From an uncultured Bacillota bacterium (GTDB lineage: Bacteria; Bacillota; Clostridia; Peptostreptococcales; Anaerovoracaceae), in assembly GCA_946408315.1 (NCBI GenBank), contig CAMJRV010000143.1:1-6356 (forward strand): DNA of 6,356 nt, in the 5' to 3' direction. Below the pieces are notes generated by a model. That model saw only the letters and a list, made by a program, of their open reading frames with translations. It did not search any database and was not told the origin of the DNA. Positions 1 through 5,143 of the stretch are shown here, in pieces. The translations under genes and the position numbers were made by a program. Position 1 is the first letter of the stretch, and each line of letters begins with the position of its first letter.

Positions 1-419
1 ATCCTGAGAACCCCACACTGACCTACAACCGGATCGGCAGACACGCGTCCTGCCTCGTAAGAACCAGGATCGCTTCGGTAAAATCGCCGTGGTTCGCATT
101 CAGCGAGGTGGGTGATATCCATACCGTTCCCGTATCTCACGGGGAAGGCCGGTTTATCGCATCGGATGAAATCATCGCGACGCTCATCGCAAACGGACAG
201 ATTGCGACCCAATACGTCGATCCCGACGGACAGCCGAGCATGGAAGCCGCGTACAATCCCAACGAATCCATACTGGCCATCGAGGGGATCACCTCGCCGG
301 ACGGGAGAATCCTGGGGAAAATGGCCCATTCCGAGCGGATCGGAAGAAACCTGTATAAAAACGTGGCGGGGAATAACGATCAGAAGATATTTGAGGCGGG
401 AGTCGCTTATTTTAAGTAA
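1..419 (+). CDS. purL: Phosphoribosylformylglycinamidine (FGAM) synthase, large single-chain form, C-terminal fragment
   Basis: This is the 3' end of purL; the gene starts upstream of the window. Codons read in phase from base 3 and give 138 residues to the TAA at 417-419. PurL converts FGAR, ATP and glutamine to FGAM, step 4 of IMP synthesis, in the cytoplasm. The fragment is the C-terminal half of the class I glutaminase domain, which releases ammonia for the synthetase domain. Residues 45-51 of the fragment read SHGEGRF and contain the His (46) and Glu (48) of the Cys-His-Glu triad. The nucleophile Cys should lie upstream, out of view. Further family hallmarks are NPTLTYNRIGRH near the start of the fragment and the late GKMAHSERIGRNLY stretch (about 106-118). 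A fused glutaminase domain implies the long PurL of roughly 1,200 or more residues instead of the separate PurS/PurL/PurQ subunits, and no purQ or purS is seen here. Identification is firm; total length is unknown. Confidence 0.95.
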   Translation, partial: PENPTLTYNRIGRHASCLVRTRIASVKSPWFAFSEVGDIHTVPVSHGEGRFIASDEIIATLIANGQIATQYVDPDGQPSMEAAYNPNESILAIEGITSPDGRILGKMAHSERIGRNLYKNVAGNNDQKIFEAGVAYFK

Positions 420-431
420 CAAGTCAACTCC

Positions 432-525
432 TGCCGTGGGTATTCTCCCGGAAACCGCCGTCTTTGTATGCTTCGCATGAAGACGGTAATCAGTTTTACG
501 GTTTCCTTTGAGAATACCCACGGCA
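432..525. repeat. 94-nt interrupted inverted repeat between purL and purE (possible small palindromic element)
   Basis: The outer arms 432-447 and 510-525 are perfect 16-bp reverse complements (TGCCGTGGGTATTCTC against its complement). Inside them, 450-457 pairs with 499-506 (GGAAACCG/CGGTTTCC, 8 bp). Next, 458-464 pairs with 480-486 (CCGTCTT/AAGACGG, 7 bp), and a tip pairs 468-471 with 475-478. A 12-nt bulge (487-498) interrupts the right side. About 35 base pairs form in total. There is no T-run after either arm on either strand, so this is not an ordinary intrinsic terminator. It starts 12 nt after the purL stop. It could be a dispersed miniature or palindromic element, or an RNA processing or stability structure that separates purL from purE in the transcript. 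The inverted repeat is seen directly; the role is inference. Confidence 0.8.
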
Positions 526-571
526 CGGGGCGGCCAGATATTAAATATAAAATTGCACGGAATTAACAAGC

Positions 572-579
572 AAAGGAGG
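572..579 (+). promoter_or_regulatory. Ribosome binding site of purE
   Basis: AAAGGAGG is a near-perfect Shine-Dalgarno sequence lying 9 nt before the ATG at 589. It fixes the purE start at 589, although the reading frame stays open upstream to 508. That upstream extension has no ribosome binding site and begins in the arm of the inverted repeat. Confidence 0.85.
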
Positions 580-588
580 GTTATATAT

Positions 589-1068
589 ATGAAAGCAGCA
601 ATAGTAATGGGCAGCAAGTCGGATTATCCTGTGGTGGAGCGGGCGGAAGCCGTATTCCGGGAGTTCGGCGTAGACTGTGAAACGAGGATCATATCGGCCC
701 ATAGAACGCCGAGGATCGCCGAGGAATTTGCATCGAAGGCCGAGGAAAACGGGATCGAAGTCATCATTGCCGCCGCTGGGAAAGCGGCCCATCTGGGAGG
801 CGTGCTGGCGGCCTATACGGCAATGCCTGTCATCGGATTGCCCATCAAATCATCAACGCTGGACGGGTTGGATTCCCTGCTCTCTATCGTGCAGATGCCC
901 AAGGGCGTGCCGGTAGCCACGGTAGCCATAGACGGTGCGGAAAATGCCGCTCTGCTTGCGGTTCAGATCCTTTCCGTAAAGTATACGGAACTGAGAGAAA
1001 AGATGAAGAGCTACAAAATAAAGATGGAAGAAGAAATTGCAAAGCAGGACCGGGAGCTGCATCTCTAA
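589..1068 (+). CDS. purE: N5-carboxyaminoimidazole ribonucleotide mutase (AIR carboxylase catalytic subunit), class I
   Basis: This 159-residue cytoplasmic enzyme moves the carboxylate of N5-CAIR to carbon 4, giving CAIR (step 6 of IMP synthesis); the family forms homo-octamers. MGSKSD (residues 7-12) is the N-terminal phosphate/nucleotide loop. SAHRTP (37-42) carries His39, the counterpart of the catalytic His45 of E. coli PurE. The stretch ending in [17 protein letters not shown] (88-104) is typical of bacterial class I enzymes and unlike class II enzymes, which use CO2 directly. Length matches the family (about 160-170). Residues 63-71 read AGKAAHLGG where class I enzymes usually have AGGAAHLPG, so Lys65 and Gly70 are substitutions next to the active site. 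The last 25 residues are a charged helix. Class I PurE normally works with PurK, which is not in the window. Long gaps on both sides (169 and 243 nt), each with an inverted repeat, make it the most isolated gene here. Confidence 0.96.
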   Translation: MKAAIVMGSKSDYPVVERAEAVFREFGVDCETRIISAHRTPRIAEEFASKAEENGIEVIIAAAGKAAHLGGVLAAYTAMPVIGLPIKSSTLDGLDSLLSIVQMPKGVPVATVAIDGAENAALLAVQILSVKYTELREKMKSYKIKMEEEIAKQDRELHL

Positions 1069-1153
1069 CTTGATCCGGACCGGTTTTAAATCAATATAGC
1101 TTTTTATGTCTGCAATACCTCTGAATCGGAATTGCGGTTATAGAAAATAATCT

Positions 1154-1226
1154 GCGGTTTTACTATTATCCTCTTTCTGCCGCTGCCATGACGAAGACTC
1201 GGAAGGGGATAATATGTCAAAACTGC
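1154..1226. repeat. 73-nt imperfect inverted repeat in the purE-purC gap
   Basis: The left arm 1154-1177 can pair with the right arm 1201-1226 over about 24 base pairs. 1154-1161 pairs with 1219-1226 (8 pairs, one G-U). 1162-1163 pairs with 1216-1217. 1164-1171 pairs with 1207-1214 (TATTATCC/GGATAATA, 8 pairs). 1172-1177 pairs with 1201-1206 (two G-U). Only two single-base bulges (1215 and 1218) interrupt the stem, and the loop is 23 nt (1178-1200). There is no downstream T-run, so it is not a canonical terminator. The rest of the 243-nt gap (1069-1311) shows no gene, no convincing promoter and no riboswitch I recognise. The arms do not resemble those of the purL-purE repeat. It may be a decayed mobile palindrome or a leader structure before purC. 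Confidence 0.6.
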
Positions 1227-1296
1227 CAAGTGAAACGAAAGAAGCGCACAGGAAATAAAAAGAAAGAAATTTGCGCAGGAAATTTTATGTGAAGCA

Positions 1297-1303
1297 AGGG
1301 AGG
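1297..1303 (+). promoter_or_regulatory. Ribosome binding site of purC
   Basis: AGGGAGG lies 8 nt before the ATG at 1312 and supports that start, which also gives the usual PurC N-terminus and length. Confidence 0.75.
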
Positions 1304-1311
1304 ATTGAAAA

Positions 1312-2016
1312 ATGGAAAAGCTCGAAATGATCTATGAGGGAAAAGCAAAAAAGGTTTTCAGAACCGACGACCCGAAATTATACATAGTGGACTATAAGGA
1401 CGACGCTACGGCGTTCAACGGAGAAAAGAAGGGAACCATCGCGGACAAGGGCGTTGTGAACAACACCATGTCGGCAATTATTTTTGAGATGCTGGAGAAG
1501 AAAGGCATTCCAACCCATCTGGTAAAGCTGCTCTCCGACCGGGAGACGCTGGTCAAGGCGGTTACGATCCTTCCCCTGGAGGTGATTATCCGAAACGTCG
1601 CCGCCGGCTCTTTCTCCAAACGGTACGGCGTGGAAGAGGGAAGACCTCTCGCGAAGACGGTGCTGGAATTTTCCTATAAAGACGACGCTCTGGGTGATCC
1701 GCTCATCAACGACGATCATATTCTGGCCTTGGAACTGGCGACAGTGGAACAGCTTGCGGTCGTGAGAAAGTACGCCTATGCCGTCAACGAAGCCCTGAAA
1801 GAATTCTTCCTGGACAAAGGTCTGAAGCTCATCGATTTCAAGATCGAATTCGGGCTGTGCGACGGAGAAATCATCCTTGCGGATGAAATCTCGCCGGATA
1901 CCTGCCGGTTGTGGGACGTTAAGACCAATGAAAAGATGGATAAGGACCGGTTCAGAAGAGACCTGGGAAATGTAGAGAGCACCTATCAGGAAGTACTGGC
2001 AAGAATTAAAAAATAA
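1312..2016 (+). CDS. purC: Phosphoribosylaminoimidazole-succinocarboxamide (SAICAR) synthase
   Basis: PurC joins CAIR and aspartate using ATP to make SAICAR, step 7 of IMP synthesis, in the cytoplasm. The 234-residue product matches the bacterial family length (about 235-240). YEGKAKKV (8-15) is the N-terminal ATP-binding strand-turn. [20 protein letters not shown] (87-106) covers the first SAICAR synthetase signature. LIDFKIEFG (173-181) is the second signature. [12 protein letters not shown] (191-202) is the conserved metal and substrate-binding segment. Nothing is missing or truncated. The gene starts after a strong ribosome binding site and ends 30 nt before the purM start, so it is probably co-transcribed with purM, purN, purF and purH. 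Its product leads to AICAR, the substrate of PurH, through PurB, which is not in the window. Confidence 0.97.
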   Translation: MEKLEMIYEGKAKKVFRTDDPKLYIVDYKDDATAFNGEKKGTIADKGVVNNTMSAIIFEMLEKKGIPTHLVKLLSDRETLVKAVTILPLEVIIRNVAAGSFSKRYGVEEGRPLAKTVLEFSYKDDALGDPLINDDHILALELATVEQLAVVRKYAYAVNEALKEFFLDKGLKLIDFKIEFGLCDGEIILADEISPDTCRLWDVKTNEKMDKDRFRRDLGNVESTYQEVLARIKK

Positions 2017-2032
2017 ATGCCCGGAGAGAGAA

Positions 2033-2040
2033 AGAGAGGA
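2033..2040 (+). promoter_or_regulatory. Ribosome binding site that decides the purM start
   Basis: AGAGAGGA lies 6 nt before the ATG at 2047. The in-frame ATG at 2017, directly after the purC stop, would have only the A-rich end of purC upstream and would add ten residues ([10 protein letters not shown]) foreign to the family. The start at 2047 is therefore preferred. Confidence 0.65.
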
Positions 2041-2046
2041 AAGAGA

Positions 2047-3081
2047 ATGACGGAGGAAAAGCTTACTTATAAAGACGCCGGAGTCGATACAAAGGAAGGG
2101 GAGCGCGCCGTTTCCCTGATGAAGGACCATGTCAAAAAGACATTTAACGCCAATGTGCTGACGGGACTGGGAAGCTTCGGGAGCCTTTTTAAGCTGGATC
2201 TTACCGGCATCAAGGAGCCTGTTTTGGTGGCCGGAACCGATGGAGTCGGCACCAAGCTGAAGATCGCCTTTCTCACGGATAAGCATGATACCGTGGGTCA
2301 GGACTGTGTCGCCATGTGCGTCAACGATGTGCTCTGTCAGGGCGCTAAGCCGCTGTTCTTTCTGGACTATATCGCAACCGGAAAGGTAGAGGCCGAGAAA
2401 GTAGCCGATATCGTCAAGGGCGTTGCTGACGGCTGCGTCCTTGGAGAATGCGCCCTCGTAGGGGGAGAGACGGCGGAAATGCCGGACTTCTACGCAGAGG
2501 GGGAGTACGATATGGCCGGGTTTGCCGTCGGCGTCGTGGACCGGTCGAAGATCATCGACGGCTCAAAGATCAAAAAGGGCGACGTACTGGTGGGCATTCC
2601 CTCCAGCGGAATCCACAGCAACGGTTATTCCCTGGTGAGAAAGCTTTTCTTTGACAAAATGAAGCTGAAAGCCACCGATTATGTGGCGGAACTTGGGAAA
2701 ACGCTTGGGAACGCGCTGATCACTCCCACGAAGATCTATACGAAGGCCTGCAACGCGGTCCTTTCCAAAGAGAAGGTAAGCGGCATCATCCATATCACCG
2801 GCGGAGGATTTTTTGAGAATATACCAAGAATCATTCCGGAAGGGCTGGGAGTCAAAATCGACGTGGGAAGCTGGCCGATTCTTCCCATCTTCCAATATAT
2901 TCAAAAATGCGGAAACATCGAACCGAACGAAATGTTCGCCACCTTCAATATGGGCATCGGCATGATCATGGTGGTAAGCGCGGAACGGGCGGAGACCGTT
3001 ATGACCCTGCTGCGGGAAGCAGGGGAAGAGCCCAGCGTCATCGGGAAGATCGTTTCCGGTGAAGGAGTCTGCTTATGCTGA
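2047..3081 (+). CDS. purM: Phosphoribosylformylglycinamidine cyclo-ligase (AIR synthetase)
   Basis: PurM uses ATP to close FGAM into aminoimidazole ribonucleotide (AIR), step 5 of IMP synthesis, directly after the PurL reaction. From the chosen start it has 344 residues, matching the family (about 345). YKDAGVD (8-14) is the conserved N-terminus. GTDGVGTKL (63-71) and [15 protein letters not shown] (86-100) are core motifs of the PurM/PurL ATP-binding superfamily. [11 protein letters not shown] (136-146), the [14 protein letters not shown] segment (186-199) and the [12 protein letters not shown] segment (250-261) complete the family pattern. An alternative ATG at 2017 is less likely because it lacks a ribosome binding site and lengthens the protein atypically. 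The 3' end overlaps purN by 7 nt, which suggests translational coupling. The enzyme is cytoplasmic and acts as a homodimer in characterised relatives. Confidence 0.97.
   Translation: MTEEKLTYKDAGVDTKEGERAVSLMKDHVKKTFNANVLTGLGSFGSLFKLDLTGIKEPVLVAGTDGVGTKLKIAFLTDKHDTVGQDCVAMCVNDVLCQGAKPLFFLDYIATGKVEAEKVADIVKGVADGCVLGECALVGGETAEMPDFYAEGEYDMAGFAVGVVDRSKIIDGSKIKKGDVLVGIPSSGIHSNGYSLVRKLFFDKMKLKATDYVAELGKTLGNALITPTKIYTKACNAVLSKEKVSGIIHITGGGFFENIPRIIPEGLGVKIDVGSWPILPIFQYIQKCGNIEPNEMFATFNMGIGMIMVVSAERAETVMTLLREAGEEPSVIGKIVSGEGVCLC
3061..3067 (+). promoter_or_regulatory. Ribosome binding site of purN, inside the end of purM
   Basis: GAAGGAG lies within the last codons of purM, 7 nt before the purN ATG at 3075. 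It supports that start and the 7-nt purM/purN overlap. Confidence 0.8.
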
Positions 3082-3728
3082 ATATTTCCGTACTTGTTTC
3101 GGGAGGCGGCACCAACCTGCAGGCTATCATCGACGGGATTGAAAATGGAACGATCCGGGACGCGGCTGTCGTGCAGGTCATTTCCAGCAATCCCGGCGCC
3201 TATTCCCTGGAGCGGGCCAAAAAGCATAACATTGAGGCAACGGTCATCGGCAAGTCTGACTATCCTGATCCGGCCCAGCGGACGAAAGCCATCCTCCGGG
3301 CGCTTTCTGCGGCAAAGACCGACCTGGTGGTCCTGGCAGGCTATATGAGCATCCTGGACCCGGACGTCATAGCGGCTTATCGGGGAAGGATCATCAATAT
3401 TCATCCCTCGCTGATCCCCAACTTTTGCGGGGCCGGTTTCTATGGAAAACGCGTCCATGAGGCAGTGCTTGCGGCGGGAGAAAGAGAGTCCGGGGCCACG
3501 GTCCATTATGTGGATGAAGGCGTTGACACGGGGCCGATTCTTCTCCAGGAGAAGGTACCGGTATTAGATGGCGACACGGCGGAAATCCTTGCCAAGAGAG
3601 TGCTGGAAGCAGAACATAAGATATTGCAGGAAGCGGTCAGAATCATTGCTGAAAGGCATAGAAACAATAAATATGATGAAAATCTATACGGTGCTGAAGC
3701 ACCGGAAATGTTAAAAGGAGGCCGATAA
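3075..3728 (+). CDS. purN: Phosphoribosylglycinamide (GAR) formyltransferase, 10-formyl-THF dependent
   Basis: PurN transfers the formyl group of 10-formyltetrahydrofolate to GAR, giving FGAR (step 3), the substrate of PurL. The product has 217 residues against about 190-212 in relatives. [10 protein letters not shown] (9-18) is the N-terminal loop that binds the GAR phosphate. AGYMSIL (88-94) is part of the folate site. NIHPSLIP (108-115) holds Asn108 and His110, and [10 protein letters not shown] (146-155) holds Asp151; these match the catalytic Asn106-His108-Asp144 triad of E. coli PurN. After the His motif it reads [15 protein letters not shown] in place of the proteobacterial form, a variation I associate with clostridial enzymes. 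The last 20 or so residues (from about 197) are a polar tail beyond the usual fold, and its coding sequence carries the purF ribosome binding site. It starts inside purM (7-nt overlap) and its TAA shares one base with the purF ATG. Confidence 0.96.
   Translation: MLNISVLVSGGGTNLQAIIDGIENGTIRDAAVVQVISSNPGAYSLERAKKHNIEATVIGKSDYPDPAQRTKAILRALSAAKTDLVVLAGYMSILDPDVIAAYRGRIINIHPSLIPNFCGAGFYGKRVHEAVLAAGERESGATVHYVDEGVDTGPILLQEKVPVLDGDTAEILAKRVLEAEHKILQEAVRIIAERHRNNKYDENLYGAEAPEMLKGGR
3715..3721 (+). promoter_or_regulatory. Ribosome binding site that decides the purF start
   Basis: AAGGAGG sits 6 nt before the ATG at 3728. The frame upstream of this ATG closes at a TGA (3695-3697) and contains no ATG, GTG or TTG, so no longer PurF with a propeptide or an N-terminal Cys is available. 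This matters for the claim that the catalytic Cys is absent. Confidence 0.9.
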
Positions 3729-5137
3729 TGGGCGGAGTCTTTGGCGTTGTGTCAAACAATGATTGCGTAACGGATTTATTTTTTGGGACAGATTATCATT
3801 CCCACCTGGGAACGAAACGGGGCGGGATGTGTGTATACGGGGAGAACGGATTTAACCGGTCGATTCATGACATCGAAAACTCTCCCTTCCGGACGAAATT
3901 TGAAAAAGAAGTGGACGAGATGGTCGGACACATGGGAATTGGCTGCATCAGCGACGGAGAACCTCAGCCGCTGACGGTCTACAGCAAGATGGGGAACTAT
4001 TCCATCGGGACGGTGGGCAGGATCAACAACAAGGAGCAGCTCGTGAACGAGCTTTTGAGCAGCGGCTGCAATCAGTTTATGTCCATGAACAACGGCAGCA
4101 TTAACAATACGGAGCTGGTGGCGGCTCTGATTTCAACGGAAAATGATTTTATCAAGGGGATTCGCTATGCTCAGAGCAAGATAGATGGCTCCATTACGAT
4201 CCTGCTGATGACGGCCCAGGGTATCTATGCGGCCCGGGACCGGTTCGGGAGAACGCCGCTGATCATCGGCAAGAAGAAGGGGAGCTATTGTGCGGCTTCG
4301 GAATCCTTTGCCTTCATCAACCTTGGCTATCATACGGCCAAGGAGCTGGGACCGGCGGAAATTGTCTATATCACTCCTTCCGGTTTCGGTACTGTCGCGG
4401 AACCGGAAGAAAAGATGAGGATATGCACCTTCCTGTGGACGTATTTCGGCTATCCTACCTCCACTTACGAAGGGCTTAATGTGGAGGAGATGCGGTACCG
4501 GAGCGGCGCCAGCATCGCCGAAAGCGACGGAAAGCTCAAGGTGGATTATGTGGCAGGCGTTCCCGACAGCGGTACCGCCCATGCGCTGGGTTATGCCAAC
4601 AAATCGGGAATCCCGTTTGCGAGACCACTGATCAAATACACCCCTACCTGGCCGAGAAGCTTTATGCCCCAGAATCAGAAGGCGCGAAACCTCATCGCCC
4701 GCATGAAGCTGGTTCCGGTCAACGACCTGATTAAAGGGAAAAAATTCGTCCTCATCGACGATTCCATCGTCAGAGGCACTCAGCTCCTCGGAACGGTCAA
4801 GTATCTCTACGACAGCGGGGCAAAGGAAATCCATGTCAGATCCGCCTGTCCTCCCATCATGTTTGGATGCAAATATTTAAACTTTTCCCGTTCCGTCAGC
4901 GACATGGACCTGATCACCCGCAGAGTCATCGACAGGCTGGAGGGCGGAAAGGTGACGGCGGAAATCTTGAACGAATATGTGGACAGCAAGAGCAAACGCC
5001 ATGAGAATATGGTGGAAGAGATCAGGAAGGAATTGAATTTCAAGAGCCTGAAATACCATGAGCTGGAGGATACGTTAAAATCCGTGGGGCTTGAGCCGTG
5101 CAAGCTCTGTACTTATTGTTGGAATGGAAAGGAATAG
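3728..5137 (+). CDS. purF: Amidophosphoribosyltransferase homologue (PurF) with degenerate glutaminase site and probable [4Fe-4S] cluster
   Basis: By family and context this 469-residue protein makes 5-phosphoribosylamine from PRPP, step 1 of IMP synthesis. The N-terminal Ntn glutaminase-like domain (about 1-225) is followed by a phosphoribosyltransferase domain with the PRPP loop VLIDDSIVRGTQ (341-352) and the RSFMP segment (310-314). Canonical PurF exposes an N-terminal Cys that attacks glutamine (CGVFG or CGIVG); here the start reads MGGVFG, with Gly in place of Cys. By-eye alignment shows further losses. The HVRY Arg (E. coli Arg73) is Gly70 in GHMGIG. The oxyanion Asn of HNGN is Val96 in TVGR. 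The Asp of SSDTE is Asn127 in INNTE. Cys233, Cys381, Cys458 and Cys461 match the Fe-S ligands of B. subtilis PurF (236, 382, 437, 440); Cys464 is extra. I recall related MGGFFG-type proteins annotated as PurF in Clostridia and Bacteroides, unverified. It is probably an ammonia-dependent or partner-dependent enzyme; membership of the PurF family is firm, glutamine use is doubtful. Confidence 0.92.
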   Translation: MGGVFGVVSNNDCVTDLFFGTDYHSHLGTKRGGMCVYGENGFNRSIHDIENSPFRTKFEKEVDEMVGHMGIGCISDGEPQPLTVYSKMGNYSIGTVGRINNKEQLVNELLSSGCNQFMSMNNGSINNTELVAALISTENDFIKGIRYAQSKIDGSITILLMTAQGIYAARDRFGRTPLIIGKKKGSYCAASESFAFINLGYHTAKELGPAEIVYITPSGFGTVAEPEEKMRICTFLWTYFGYPTSTYEGLNVEEMRYRSGASIAESDGKLKVDYVAGVPDSGTAHALGYANKSGIPFARPLIKYTPTWPRSFMPQNQKARNLIARMKLVPVNDLIKGKKFVLIDDSIVRGTQLLGTVKYLYDSGAKEIHVRSACPPIMFGCKYLNFSRSVSDMDLITRRVIDRLEGGKVTAEILNEYVDSKSKRHENMVEEIRKELNFKSLKYHELEDTLKSVGLEPCKLCTYCWNGKE

Positions 5138-5143
5138 AAGAGA

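Noticed and set aside
112..480. 122-codon plus-strand frame overlapping the purL end and the palindrome
   Set aside because: It is out of frame with purL, is Arg/Ser/Pro-rich as shadow frames often are, and runs into the inverted repeat.
432..525. Intrinsic terminator after purL
   Set aside because: The hairpin is not followed by a T-run on either strand (CGGGGCGG follows on the plus strand).
526..571. Promoter for purE (TATAAA at 546-551)
   Set aside because: The AT-rich hexamer has no recognisable -35 partner at 16-18 nt spacing; GC-rich sequence lies there instead.
508..588. Upstream extension of purE by 27 codons
   Set aside because: It starts inside the palindrome arm without a ribosome binding site, while a strong one precedes the ATG at 589 that gives the usual PurE N-terminus.
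1069..1311. Purine or PRPP riboswitch, or a PurR-type operator, before purC
   Set aside because: I found no conserved core of the purine riboswitch and no CGAA-type PurBox pair; only the imperfect inverted repeat is visible.
2017..2046. Earlier purM start directly after the purC stop
   Set aside because: It lacks a purine-rich site at proper spacing and adds ten basic residues not found in the family; 2047 fits better.
1378..2286. 302-codon open frame on the minus strand across purC and purM
   Set aside because: It lies entirely antisense to two clearly recognised genes, has no family-like motifs, and arises from their codon bias.
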